Part shown: positions 43,454 through 52,304 of the stretch, piece after piece
Layout of the letters: every line of letters starts with the position of its first letter
Numbering within the stretch: position 1 is the stretch's first letter
Source of the DNA: Algoriphagus sp. Y33
Lineage (GTDB): Bacteria; Bacteroidota; Bacteroidia; Cytophagales; Cyclobacteriaceae
Length of the DNA: 64,000 nt
Reading direction: 5' to 3'
Assembly (NCBI RefSeq): GCF_014838715.1
Contig: NZ_CP061947.1
Span: 5,198,001 to 5,262,000, forward strand
Made by a program: the position numbers and the translations under genes
The notes under the pieces: model-generated
Told to the model about the DNA's origin: nothing
The model's database searches: none
Seen by the model: only the letters and a program-made list of their open reading frames with translations

Positions 43454-44678
43454 ATTTGAACAGGTTTAAATTTGCGGGAACCGTCTTTTTTCGTTTAGAT
43501 TCTAATTTGTAAAGATAATCTCCTAATTCTGCAAAGAAAGGAAAGCCAATTTCTTCATATTCATACCGGTCATCATTGAGTGTTTCGTTCTCGTTTACAT
43601 AAATCGCGGCTGAGACAAAAAACTCTACACCCTTTTCAAAATCGACATAATAACTTGCATCTATCAAATGCCCATAAGCTTGTCCGGTTTTATTGAAAAG
43701 GCGGAGGTTTCTAGGGATGTCTTTTTTATCGTTTCTATCCAGATAAAATTTAGAGAAGGTATCCCAGTATTCTTGCTTAGGATATGCAGGAAAATCACTC
43801 TCAGCAGGAAGCATACTCATGTATTTCAAAACAAATGCTCTTTGATCCTCCGTGATGCTAAAACGTTCGGATTCCACAAATGACGTGGGGAAAATTATTC
43901 TTTCCACTATACCATGGAGATCTGACAGTGCAAGCTTATTCTTAAAGGTGAAATCCATTCGATGCTGCACCAGTGAATCTTCCAGGTAAAAGGCCTTTCC
44001 GATTACTGGGTTGTCGACATTTGAATAGTCAGTTTCAGTAACCCGTTCCGGAATGGTCAGAATAGTATTGCCAACTGAATCCACAAAACGAACGGGGTTG
44101 GTGATTCTATTTTCTTCTGGACTGGCCGAAAAGCTGAGCCTGTGGTTGATAATGGTTTGTTCCAGTCCTTTTTCTTTCAGTTTTTGGTTGATGTAGTCCT
44201 GTCCCAGTAATTCGTATAAGCGGTTATAGGCGTCGTTGTTTGATACCAAAAGAATCTTTTTGATGTAATGTGCAATGCTGGGAAGAGAGTCTTTGGAAGA
44301 GAAGTCTACCAAAGCCGGAACTTGGGAAGGACGGACCGAATCAATCAGCATGCTTGTCTTGGCAGTCAGACTTTCGATGTTTTGCTCTTCTAGCCACTCT
44401 AGCGCTAGTATAGCAACAGGTAATTTGACGGTCGATGCGGGATAGAAATATCGCTTATCGTCTAGATTTACTGTATAATCAGTGAACAGGGCATTGCCAT
44501 GTTCGTTTCGGTCGATTTGGGTATAGATTAGTTGAACTTGATATTTTTCTACATTTTCCAGAACTTTCTTGAGTGTGGGGTAATCAGCAAGACCATCTTC
44601 AAAGGGTGTTTTTTCCTTCGGAGCGCATGAGGTGATCAGAGCAACCAAGAGTAGTAATTGTGCAAAATGCTTTATCAT
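43443..44678 (-). CDS. class-A beta-lactamase-like serine hydrolase lipoprotein
   Basis: A 411-residue lipoprotein (lipobox ALITSC, Cys18). The penicillin-binding fold has Ser82-x-x-Lys85 (STVK) and the second motif SNND at 146-149 where true class A enzymes have SDN; KTG is found in NKTGQAYG in the C-terminal half. It is about 120 residues longer than TEM-type enzymes. It is more likely a peptidoglycan or peptide hydrolase than an antibiotic-resistance enzyme. Four-base overlap with the aminotransferase upstream. Confidence 0.75.
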   Translation of the reverse strand: MIKHFAQLLLLVALITSCAPKEKTPFEDGLADYPTLKKVLENVEKYQVQLIYTQIDRNEHGNALFTDYTVNLDDKRYFYPASTVKLPVAILALEWLEEQNIESLTAKTSMLIDSVRPSQVPALVDFSSKDSLPSIAHYIKKILLVSNNDAYNRLYELLGQDYINQKLKEKGLEQTIINHRLSFSASPEENRITNPVRFVDSVGNTILTIPERVTETDYSNVDNPVIGKAFYLEDSLVQHRMDFTFKNKLALSDLHGIVERIIFPTSFVESERFSITEDQRAFVLKYMSMLPAESDFPAYPKQEYWDTFSKFYLDRNDKKDIPRNLRLFNKTGQAYGHLIDASYYVDFEKGVEFFVSAAIYVNENETLNDDRYEYEEIGFPFFAELGDYLYKLESKRKKTVPANLNLFKFEY

Positions 44679-45733
44679 CGCGACAGATCTTGTAGTAGTT
44701 GATTAAGATATTTCAAGTCTTCCGGTTCATGAAATGCTGAAATCACGATTCTGTTTATACTGGGACTTTCGGGTGTAGGGTATGGAAAGGAAGAGGTTAT
44801 AATTCCTGCTTTTTCCAGTTCAGCCAACCAGGTAGGGTCTGTATATGCGAATGCAGGGAAATAGCTGCTACCTAGGATTTGAGAAATATTGGCTGTTTCC
44901 TGGGCAAAAATTCTGCAGGCATCCTGTAGCCAGTCTTTTTTCTTTAAGTAGAGTTCCTCAGTGTCCAGGAATGTTTTTAGATGAGCCGGTGAGCCGGGAG
45001 AAGCCCCACCAAACAGGGGTGTTGTTTTGATTTTATAGATTTGAGCTCCACCTCCCAAAACGATTCCCGCGGGCAAGCTCAGCCCTTTTCCCAGAGAACC
45101 TGATACCAGCAAAGTGAAAGAGGGATCTAGCCATTGGCGGTAGGTGCCATATATGCTATTTCCCAACGTTCCGAAAGCGTGACTATCATCTATCAGAAGG
45201 CTTACTTTATGCTTTTGGGCGATTTTTTTCACCCAATCGTATGAATGGATTTCGCAAAGAAATGGATCTACAGCATTGCCTATTAGAAGTATTTCTCTGG
45301 GGGGAAGGGCTTCAGATTGTTCTAAACACTGATTTTTCCATTGTATAAAATTAAATTGTATAGATTGGAAATAATTGTCAGGGACTACAGCACTATGTGC
45401 ATCAGGAGCTATCCATATTTCATCAGCTTCCTTATGCATTGATTTCCACGCTGCTATGCCTGCCAGATATCCCGAACTGAAAACGGCAGCGGATTCGGCT
45501 CCTGCTTTGCTAGAGAAGTAATCCTCAAACTCATCAAAAATCTCCAAACGAATATTATTGATTCGACTTTGTCCATGATTAGCTCCGAGAAGAAAGAGAT
45601 TGTCTGATAGGGCATTCAGAAAAGTCTTGTCCTGTGCAATTCCCAGATAGGAGGTTCCGCTGAAATAAAGACATTCTTTACCTTGAATTGTGATTGTACG
45701 ATTGATTGCCGAATTGAGGTAATGGTTTTTCAA
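44675..45733 (-). CDS. BioF/KBL-like PLP-dependent acyltransferase or aminotransferase
   Basis: A 352-residue fold-type I PLP protein. FSSGYLAGIAAW (~85-96), DDSHAFGTLG (182-191) and the PLP Lys216 in SGSLGKGLSL are the alpha-oxoamine synthase pattern. True BioF/Kbl enzymes are ~390 residues, so it is slightly short. No biotin genes are near. It is coupled to the serine hydrolase by a four-base overlap, which suggests a joint envelope or amino-ketone pathway. Confidence 0.82.
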   Translation of the reverse strand: MKNHYLNSAINRTITIQGKECLYFSGTSYLGIAQDKTFLNALSDNLFLLGANHGQSRINNIRLEIFDEFEDYFSSKAGAESAAVFSSGYLAGIAAWKSMHKEADEIWIAPDAHSAVVPDNYFQSIQFNFIQWKNQCLEQSEALPPREILLIGNAVDPFLCEIHSYDWVKKIAQKHKVSLLIDDSHAFGTLGNSIYGTYRQWLDPSFTLLVSGSLGKGLSLPAGIVLGGGAQIYKIKTTPLFGGASPGSPAHLKTFLDTEELYLKKKDWLQDACRIFAQETANISQILGSSYFPAFAYTDPTWLAELEKAGIITSSFPYPTPESPSINRIVISAFHEPEDLKYLNQLLQDLSR

Positions 45734-45742
45734 AACGATTAA

Positions 45743-46165
45743 TTAATTGGCGAAAATCTGAGTTTCATCCTGAAAGGACTTGAATTCCAGTGCATTGCCA
45801 CACGGGTCTAGAAAGAACATAGTAGCCTGCTCCCCAACTTCGCCCTGAAAGCGGATGTATGGCTCGATCACAAACTCAATTCCGTGATTTTTCAATTTCT
45901 CGGCAAGTTCGTGCCATTCTTCCCAAGGCAAAATTACGCCAAAATGACGAACAGGGACATATTTGCCATCCACAGTGTTGCTGTGCGCCAATGCCAATTC
46001 CTCCGGTTTGACATGTGCTGAAAGCTGATGTCCAAAGAAATTAAAATCGATCCATTTGTCAGTACTTCTTCCTATTTCACAACCAAGAAGTTCTCCATAG
46101 AATTTTCTGGTTTCCGCAATATCCCGGATAGGGAAGGCTAGGTGAAAGGGTTTAAATTGACGCAT
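45743..46165 (-). CDS. VOC-family (glyoxalase-like) protein
   Basis: A 140-residue protein with two beta-alpha-beta-beta-beta modules. [26 protein letters not shown] (~6-31) and [11 protein letters not shown] (C-terminal) are typical; His, His and Glu metal ligands are in FHLAFP, HFGVIL and LEFKSF. Bacterial members of this subgroup act as dioxygenases or isomerases; the substrate is unknown. I start at ATG 46165, since the 12 upstream codons lack homology and begin TTG. First gene of the minus-strand group. Confidence 0.8.
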   Translation of the reverse strand: MRQFKPFHLAFPIRDIAETRKFYGELLGCEIGRSTDKWIDFNFFGHQLSAHVKPEELALAHSNTVDGKYVPVRHFGVILPWEEWHELAEKLKNHGIEFVIEPYIRFQGEVGEQATMFFLDPCGNALEFKSFQDETQIFAN

Positions 46166-46226
46166 AAATGTGTACTTTCGTTGTAGGTTTTTCGGCTTCA
46201 ATTTAGTTGTTTATTCCCTAATTAGT

Positions 46227-47138
46227 ATGGAGAAAGGCAAATCAGTATCATTGGTTTTGAGCAGCGGCGGAGCCCGGGGATTAGCGCACGTAGGTGTGAT
46301 CGAGGAGCTTGAGAAGCGCGGATATCATATTGCCGAAATTGCAGGTTGCTCAGCAGGAGCCCTTGTCGGAGGCATGTATGCAGCGGGCAAAATGGAGGAA
46401 TTTAAGGATTGGATTTGCCATTTGGATAGGTTGGATGTCTTTTCTTTGATGGATTTCACATTTTCTACCCGAGGATTTATCAAGGGTGATAAGGTATATA
46501 ATGCCTTGAAAAAAGTGATTAAAGATTGCCAGATCGAAGACTTGGGCATCCCTTTCTATTGCAATGCCGTTGACTATATAAGCGGAAAAGAAGTGGTTTT
46601 TAGGGAAGGGAGTTTGTATGCCGCCATCCGGGCTTCGGGAAGTATTCCTACAGTTTTTCAACCAGCGAGGTACCATCGTTATGAGTTGGTAGATGGAGGA
46701 GTTTTAAATCCGGTACCTCTTTCACTGTTGAAGCAAGCTGATGAAAATATAGTCGTTGTCGTTGGTCTAAATGCTGCTGATTCTGAATTGGTAGTTCCTC
46801 CGAAGAAAGATTCTACAGGTAGGAAATTCATTTCTATGCCTGCATGGATGGTCGAGTATAGAAATAAAATGCGGCAATACTTTCCTGAGCAAGATAAAAT
46901 AGAAAGGCCTACTTCGCTCAGTTCGATTGGACTTATGACTCGCTCGTTTGATCTGCTTCAAGACCGGTTTTCTGCCTTATTGATTGAAAAGTATCAGGTG
47001 GATGTTACTGTGCAAGTTGCCAGAAATCAAGCCGGAACGTTGGAATTTTACCGTGCGGAGGAGCTGATAGAAATCGGCCGTGAAAAAGCGATTCAAGCCT
47101 TAGACAACTGGGAAAATGGGAATCTCCGAACTGAATAA
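46227..47138 (+). CDS. patatin-like phospholipase
   Basis: A 303-residue lipase of the RssA/YchK group. Oxyanion loop GGARG (14-18), nucleophile Ser42 in GCSAG, and Asp156 in DGG complete the catalytic dyad. No signal peptide. It would hydrolyse acyl esters of phospholipids at the inner membrane. ATG 46227 is preferred over an upstream in-frame start since it begins the conserved VSLVLSSGG strand. It overlaps the methyltransferase by 23 bases. Confidence 0.88.
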   Translation: MEKGKSVSLVLSSGGARGLAHVGVIEELEKRGYHIAEIAGCSAGALVGGMYAAGKMEEFKDWICHLDRLDVFSLMDFTFSTRGFIKGDKVYNALKKVIKDCQIEDLGIPFYCNAVDYISGKEVVFREGSLYAAIRASGSIPTVFQPARYHRYELVDGGVLNPVPLSLLKQADENIVVVVGLNAADSELVVPPKKDSTGRKFISMPAWMVEYRNKMRQYFPEQDKIERPTSLSSIGLMTRSFDLLQDRFSALLIEKYQVDVTVQVARNQAGTLEFYRAEELIEIGREKAIQALDNWENGNLRTE

Positions 47139-47733
47139 ATTACTTGGAAATATAGATATCTATCTACTGGATCAGATTCTTAAAGGCAGGTTTTCGAAAG
47201 ATATGAGGATTCTTGATGCCGGCTGTGGAGAAGGTAGAAATGCTGTGTATTTCATCAATGGAGGATATCAGATATTTGGAATTGATCGAGACGAAACGGC
47301 TATTCAGTACTGTAGGTATATGGCAAGCAGTCTGGACAAGAGTTACGACGTTTATCGCTTCCAAGTGGGTGGATTGGAAGAGATTCCTTTTCATCAAAAG
47401 GCGTTTGATGCAGTAATCTGTTCCGCAGTTCTTCATTTTGCTCAGGATGAATCCGCTTTCTGGCAGATGATCAGTGAAATGTTGCGCGTGCTAAAGCCCG
47501 GCGGTATTTTATGGTTTAGGATGACGACAGCTTTTGGCGGTATGTTGGAACAAAGCCAATCGGTGGGGGAAGGTAAATACTTGCTTCCTGATGGTTCCGT
47601 GAGATTTTTGTTGACTCAGAATCAGTTGGATAAATTGGAAGAAATGGGCATGAGACTTTTGGAACATCCAAAATCTGTTTTGGTACATGGTCAGCGCGCC
47701 ATGGGAGTTTTTGTGATGGAAAAGAGAGGTTGA
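47116..47733 (+). CDS. SAM-dependent methyltransferase
   Basis: A 205-residue class I methyltransferase. SAM-binding motif I ILDAGCGEGRNAVYF (~32-46), motif II GIDRDETAIQYC (~54-65) and LRVLKPGGILWFRM (~130-143) are clear. The small-molecule target is unknown. Strong overlap with patatin suggests co-translation. Confidence 0.85.
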   Translation: MGISELNKLLGNIDIYLLDQILKGRFSKDMRILDAGCGEGRNAVYFINGGYQIFGIDRDETAIQYCRYMASSLDKSYDVYRFQVGGLEEIPFHQKAFDAVICSAVLHFAQDESAFWQMISEMLRVLKPGGILWFRMTTAFGGMLEQSQSVGEGKYLLPDGSVRFLLTQNQLDKLEEMGMRLLEHPKSVLVHGQRAMGVFVMEKRG

Positions 47734-47742
47734 ACTCTCGCC

Positions 47743-47765
47743 TCGGTTCGTGCGACACGAACCGA
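47743..47765. other. perfect hairpin without T-run
   Basis: CGGTTCGTG (47744-47752), CGA, CACGAACCG (47756-47764); the flanking T and A extend it by one pair. It lies 10 bases after the methyltransferase stop. No T-run follows, so it may be a processing site or a dispersed palindrome rather than a terminator. Confidence 0.5.
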
Positions 47766-47839
47766 AATAAATTTGAATGTTTGTGAGACAAAAACATCGG
47801 CTATATGATGTTTATAGAAATTGGAAATATAAATTTTTA

Positions 47840-48442
47840 ATGGATTTACAATACGGACTTGAGCTGATTGGAACTTTTGTATTTGCGATCTCCGGCGCTT
47901 TGGCAATCAGAGAGCGTGAGCACGATATGTTTGGGGCGGGATTCACAGGCTTTATTACCGCTATAGGCGGTGGGACGCTCAGGGATATTTTGCTTGATAG
48001 TTATCCGCTTGTTTGGATTGGCGATGTGAATTTTCTCTATTCAATATTGGTAGGAATCTTGGCAGCATTTATTTTTCCGAATTTCCTGAGTAAGCTCCGT
48101 AAGACCTTCTTTCTTTTTGATACACTTGGGATAGCTTTTTTTACTGTCTTGGGAGTAGAAAAGGCTTTGAGTCTGGGTGTAAGACCTGAGATTGCTGCGA
48201 TTATGGGTATGTTTTCTGCAGTGATGGGCGGCGTAATACGCGACACCTTGACCAACGAAATACCCATTTTGTTCAGAAAGGAAATTTATGCTTCGGCATG
48301 CCTTGCAGGCGCAATATTCTACCTAATTTTAAATTCTTTCGGAGTTTCAAGAGATGTCAACTTGCTGGTTTCCATTGCCGTGATTATTGCGATCAGATTG
48401 CTTTCTATGAAATACAAGCTGAGCTTGCCAAGGCTTGATTAG
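47840..48442 (+). CDS. TRIC-family (UPF0126) cation channel protein
   Basis: A 200-residue protein with about seven membrane helices arranged as two inverted repeats: FAISGALAIRER ... GGGTLRDILL (~15-55) and GVEKALSLGVRPEIAAIMGMFSAVMGGVIRD (~102-132). Glycine-rich kinks and the Lys/Arg filter residues fit bacterial TRIC channels. ATG 47840 chosen, since the upstream open codons are hydrophilic and unsupported. Confidence 0.85.
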   Translation: MDLQYGLELIGTFVFAISGALAIREREHDMFGAGFTGFITAIGGGTLRDILLDSYPLVWIGDVNFLYSILVGILAAFIFPNFLSKLRKTFFLFDTLGIAFFTVLGVEKALSLGVRPEIAAIMGMFSAVMGGVIRDTLTNEIPILFRKEIYASACLAGAIFYLILNSFGVSRDVNLLVSIAVIIAIRLLSMKYKLSLPRLD

Positions 48443-48476
48443 CAAAAGTTTCACTTTTAAGTACGGCCAATTTGTT

Positions 48477-49055
48477 TCACCGAAATCTTGGAATGATTGG
48501 AGGAGTGGCAGACTTGTACTTATGGTAGGTTTCACCAAATTGTGCTACAAGATTTTTTTCCTCAAAATATATCCCTACAGGTAAATAGAGCAATAAACAT
48601 CCTAGATGAATGGCCGAACTTAATGTGCCGGCAAACAAAAAATAGCCCAGAAAAATCAATATGAGCCCGGCATACAGTGGATGGCGGATTTTGGAATAAA
48701 GACTGGTGGTGATCAATGCTTCCTCATGTACTTCCAATGGAGCAAGACCCAGAAATCGCTTCAATGAGTAATTTTTGCTTGATTTTGTAACGATGATAGT
48801 ACCAAACCCTGCCAACATGTAGCCCAGATAATCGGTAAAGACACTTTTAGATAGTAGAATGGTTTTGGGAATTACCAGCGCTTGGATTGTGATACCTAAG
48901 ATTAAGAAAATAGATATCAAGGTGTAAACCAGGCGATACCATTTATAGGCATTTTCCAATTTTCCCTGCAGAATTCTTTTTAACTTGGTTGCAGCCAGAA
49001 AAGAATGAAGTGAATAGAATACGGCCCAACTCAGCCCTAGCAGCACATAATTCAT
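48477..49055 (-). CDS. isoprenylcysteine-methyltransferase-like membrane protein
   Basis: A 192-residue protein, five or six membrane helices. The C-terminal catalytic-type segment RHPLYAGLILIFLGYF ... EEKNLVAQFGETYHKYKSATP is the ICMT/PEMT/NnrU-like SAM-binding fingerprint. The true substrate (lipid amine or other) is unknown. The start at ATG 49055 gives a normal N-terminal helix; the longer frame to 49211 runs through the divergent gene and is rejected. Confidence 0.8.
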   Translation of the reverse strand: MNYVLLGLSWAVFYSLHSFLAATKLKRILQGKLENAYKWYRLVYTLISIFLILGITIQALVIPKTILLSKSVFTDYLGYMLAGFGTIIVTKSSKNYSLKRFLGLAPLEVHEEALITTSLYSKIRHPLYAGLILIFLGYFLFAGTLSSAIHLGCLLLYLPVGIYFEEKNLVAQFGETYHKYKSATPPIIPRFR

Positions 49056-49091
49056 TTGGGTATAGTAATTTCCAGAGTAACTAAAATTTTT

Positions 49092-50300
49092 ATGAAAATC
49101 GGAATAATCCGCGAAGGAAAAAACCCTCCTGACAAACGAGTTCCTTTTACTCCTGATCAGCTGAAAGTTATTCAGCAGGATTATACTGGCAAGCTTAAGT
49201 TTTTTGTGCAATCCAGCCCCTTACGTGCATTTACCGATCAGGAATTTCTCGACGTGGGAATTGATGTGGTGGAAGATATTTCCGACTGTGACGTGCTATT
49301 TGGAGTGAAAGAGGTACCCATTAACCAGTTGATAGAGGGTAAGACATACTTATTCTTTTCCCATACTATCAAAAAACAGCCCTCTAACAGAAAGCTTCTT
49401 AGGACAATCTTGGAAAAGAGAATTAGACTTATTGATTATGAGGCACTAAAGGATGAGGAAGGAAGGAGAGTTGTTGCCTTTGGAAGATGGGCAGGAATCG
49501 TCGGTGCTTATAATGCTTTTTGGACCTATGGAAAGAAGACAGCTCTTTTTGATCTCAGGCGTGCGAATGAATGCAAAAACCTTCATGAGCTTCATAGAGA
49601 ACTTGACAAGGTGCAGTTGCCGCCTATTAAAATAATCCTGACAGGGACAGGACGTGTGGGCAATGGGGCGATGGAGATATTGCATTCCCTGAAGATTCGG
49701 GAAGTGTCGGCACATGACTTCTTACATCTGTATTTTGATGAGCCGGTATACGTGAAATTGAGTTCTTCAGATTACAATAGGAGGAAATCTGACGGAGGGT
49801 TTGATAAGCAGGAATTCTATACTTTTCCGGAGCGGTATGAAAGTCATTTTCTGAAGTATGCAGAAGCGGGAGAAATGCTGATTTCCGGAGCTTTTTGGAA
49901 TCCTGATGCTCCTCGTTTATTTGCGTTGAATGATATTGCAGGGGAGGATTTTCAGCTTTCGGTGATCGCTGATGTCAGCTGTGATGTGGGAGGGGCTATT
50001 CCCACTACAATTTCTTCCACTACGATTACCGACCCTGTGTATGATGTGGATCGTAAATCAGGCGAAAAAATCCACGCCTTTGGCAGCCAGACGAGTATCT
50101 CAGTGATGGCAATTGATAATTTGCCCTGTGAGCTACCAAGGGAGGCAAGCCGGGAGTTTGGAGTTCAGCTGATGAAATGGGTAATTCCAGCACTTATGGA
50201 AGAGAATTCAGGCATTTTGGAGGGAGCTACTATAGCTCGCGATGGAGATTTGACTATAGAGTTTATGTACCTGACAGAATTTGTAAATCAACATGAATAA
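49092..50300 (+). CDS. saccharopine dehydrogenase-like / alanine dehydrogenase-fold protein
   Basis: A 402-residue two-domain protein. The N-terminal MKIGIIREGKNPPDKRVPFTP and VKEVP...YLFFSHTIKKQP resemble lysine-forming saccharopine dehydrogenase (LYS1-like) and AlaDH/PNT N-domains. A NAD-binding loop GTGRVGNGA is at ~181-189. DVSCDVGGAIPTT (~295) is in LYS1 relatives. The substrate is not certain. It overlaps deoC by eight bases. ATG 49092 is supported by homology of the first strand. Confidence 0.78.
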   Translation: MKIGIIREGKNPPDKRVPFTPDQLKVIQQDYTGKLKFFVQSSPLRAFTDQEFLDVGIDVVEDISDCDVLFGVKEVPINQLIEGKTYLFFSHTIKKQPSNRKLLRTILEKRIRLIDYEALKDEEGRRVVAFGRWAGIVGAYNAFWTYGKKTALFDLRRANECKNLHELHRELDKVQLPPIKIILTGTGRVGNGAMEILHSLKIREVSAHDFLHLYFDEPVYVKLSSSDYNRRKSDGGFDKQEFYTFPERYESHFLKYAEAGEMLISGAFWNPDAPRLFALNDIAGEDFQLSVIADVSCDVGGAIPTTISSTTITDPVYDVDRKSGEKIHAFGSQTSISVMAIDNLPCELPREASREFGVQLMKWVIPALMEENSGILEGATIARDGDLTIEFMYLTEFVNQHE

Positions 50301-50967
50301 TCTGAATCGATTTTTAGAATCCACCCTTTTGAAGCCCACCATGAGCGCCACTGATTTGGATTTTCTGGTACGAGATGCTATCGAAGAGCAATTCGTAGGA
50401 GTATGTGTGCCGCCGTTTTGGTTGAAAAAGGTGAGAAGAGACTTAGGTGAAGAGAATATTCAATTGGTAACGGTAATCGGATTTCCCTTTGGCTATTCTG
50501 ACACGGCTACCAAGGTTTTTGAAACCAGGGAAGCTATACGGCAAGGTGCCGATGAATTGGATTTGGTTTGGTCTCAGACGGCTTATCATTCGGGGATGAA
50601 CTGGCCAAAGATCGAAATTGCCCAAATTGCAAAGATTTGTCATGAAGAAGAGAGAATCCTGAAAGTTATAATTGAAACCGGCAATCTGAATGAAAAGCAG
50701 ATCGTAGAGGCATGCATGATCTGTCAGGATGCAGGAGTAGATTTTGTAAAAACATCCACAGGGTATGCTTCTGCCGGAGCCAAAGTAGGTGATGTTTTAC
50801 TGATGCGGGAGACGTTGTCCTCTTCAGTGGGTATCAAGGCAAGTGGGGGGATAAAAACACTTGACTTTGCGCAGGATCTGATTAAAGCGGGTGCGGATAG
50901 AATAGGAACCAGTTCGGCAAAAGCATTAATGGATTCCTGGAGAAATTCTCAATCATTGCTGAAGTAG
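50293..50967 (+). CDS. deoC: deoxyribose-phosphate aldolase
   Basis: A 224-residue TIM barrel. Schiff-base Lys153 in FVKTSTGY and the proton-relay Lys near 182 in GIKASGGI are present. It splits 2-deoxyribose 5-phosphate to acetaldehyde and glyceraldehyde 3-phosphate. Co-translation with the saccharopine-dehydrogenase-like gene is odd, as no deoxynucleoside genes adjoin. Its 3' end overlaps the convergent Na/Pi carrier by 19 bases. Confidence 0.92.
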   Translation: MNNLNRFLESTLLKPTMSATDLDFLVRDAIEEQFVGVCVPPFWLKKVRRDLGEENIQLVTVIGFPFGYSDTATKVFETREAIRQGADELDLVWSQTAYHSGMNWPKIEIAQIAKICHEEERILKVIIETGNLNEKQIVEACMICQDAGVDFVKTSTGYASAGAKVGDVLLMRETLSSSVGIKASGGIKTLDFAQDLIKAGADRIGTSSAKALMDSWRNSQSLLK

Positions 50968-52058
50968 ATCAGCAGAAAAGGAATGATGAAGAAAGTCAGT
51001 AGAATATAGGCAAAGCCCAAAAATCTGCTTTTTACTGATTTTTTGCCCATAAACATAGCCAAGAACACCGGAATATTTCTCAACCTTGGAAATGGCAGGA
51101 AAATAAGTGCACCAATAAAATTGAACAGAAAGTGGACAATGGCCAGTGCAATGGCCGCTTCGGATTTGTAAATAGCTGCAATCGCTGCTGTAATTGTGGT
51201 TCCTATATTGGCTCCGATAATAAAGGGAAACGCCTTTCTTACTGACACTTTTTTATTGGCGACCAGCGGAACCACCAACGAAGTAGTGACAGTACTGGAT
51301 TGGACAGCAGCTGTGAAGAAAGTCCCATATAAGAAAGCCATATAGGGATTTTTGAAAATCAGCTTGTTGATGTCTTGGAAGCTATTGAGCACAAATGCTT
51401 TATAAACCGAGGTGGACAAGATCTTAATGGCTGCAAAAACCAAGAAAATCGAAAGAATCGTCGTTAGAAATGGGATGTCTATAGCAGCAGTGATCCATTC
51501 TGAAATGGGCCTAGTGAAGACCTTATTGTACACTATAGGGCCGGAATAGGGTTCATTCGGTAAAAAAAAATGTGCTATCCTGATAGATATTTTGGATAAA
51601 AAGCCGAAGTAAACTTCCAACGGCAACAAAATAATAACAGTGAAGATGTTGAAAATATCATGAAGCATGCCTGCGGATAGTGCTCGCTTGAATTGTTTTC
51701 TATTCATAATATAAGAGAGCGATACCAGCGTAGAAGTCAGGGTAGTGCCGATGTTGGCACCCATCACCATAGGTGTTGCCTGTTCCAGAGTAAGATGGCC
51801 GGATGCCACTACGGCGACTATGCTAGCTGTCACGGTGGAGCTACTTTGAATCAGCGCCGTCATCAGTAGTCCGATAAACAGGCTGACGAATGGGTTTCTG
51901 GTGGCCTGAAGTATGTTCTCAGCTACCACATTGTTCAGGTTGCTCATCGCTACAGTGAGCAGATCTATTGCAAAGATGAATAGCACGAGTGCCAAAAGCA
52001 TCATCAGATAGCTTTTGGTCTTATTTACTGTGTCTTTTTCATTCTCCAAGCGCTCCAT
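50949..52058 (-). CDS. Na/Pi cotransporter family protein
   Basis: A 369-residue membrane protein with two inverted repeats, each with the QSSS/QSST signature (QSSSTVTASIVAVVASG and QSSTVTTSLVVPLVANK) and following GANIGTT blocks. This is the NptA/PF02690 family of sodium-phosphate carriers. The C-terminal PhoU-like domain found in some relatives is absent. It is divergent from the PiT-like gene at 52305. Confidence 0.9.
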   Translation of the reverse strand: MERLENEKDTVNKTKSYLMMLLALVLFIFAIDLLTVAMSNLNNVVAENILQATRNPFVSLFIGLLMTALIQSSSTVTASIVAVVASGHLTLEQATPMVMGANIGTTLTSTLVSLSYIMNRKQFKRALSAGMLHDIFNIFTVIILLPLEVYFGFLSKISIRIAHFFLPNEPYSGPIVYNKVFTRPISEWITAAIDIPFLTTILSIFLVFAAIKILSTSVYKAFVLNSFQDINKLIFKNPYMAFLYGTFFTAAVQSSTVTTSLVVPLVANKKVSVRKAFPFIIGANIGTTITAAIAAIYKSEAAIALAIVHFLFNFIGALIFLPFPRLRNIPVFLAMFMGKKSVKSRFLGFAYILLTFFIIPFLLIYFSND

Positions 52059-52273
52059 CTAGCAGATTCAGAAGTTATCCCGTTTAAGAATATTTTAGCT
52101 AAGGTTATGGGTCTAAATTGTGGGTAGAGGGGACTATCCGAGATTCCAAATTTTTAATAAAATATTGGGCAAAAGTTGAAATTTTTTTGCGAAAAACAAG
52201 GTGAAACTGTCTTTTAGAAGAGGAATTGTAGTTACTTAACAATTTGATAACATGAATAGCAATTTATCTTCTT

Positions 52274-52281
52274 TAATTTTG
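52274..52281 (+). promoter_or_regulatory. candidate -7 box of the PiT-like gene
   Basis: TAATTTTG fits the Bacteroidota TAnnTTTG box and lies 23 bases before the ATG at 52305. No well-spaced TTG upstream element is seen (the nearest TTTG is 27 bases away), so this is weak. Confidence 0.25.
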
Positions 52282-52304
52282 CGCGACTGACCAAAAGCCA
52301 AATC

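Noticed and set aside
48477..49211. Longer start of the ICMT-like gene
   Set aside because: The extra 52 codons overlap the divergent dehydrogenase gene and have no membrane or homology support.
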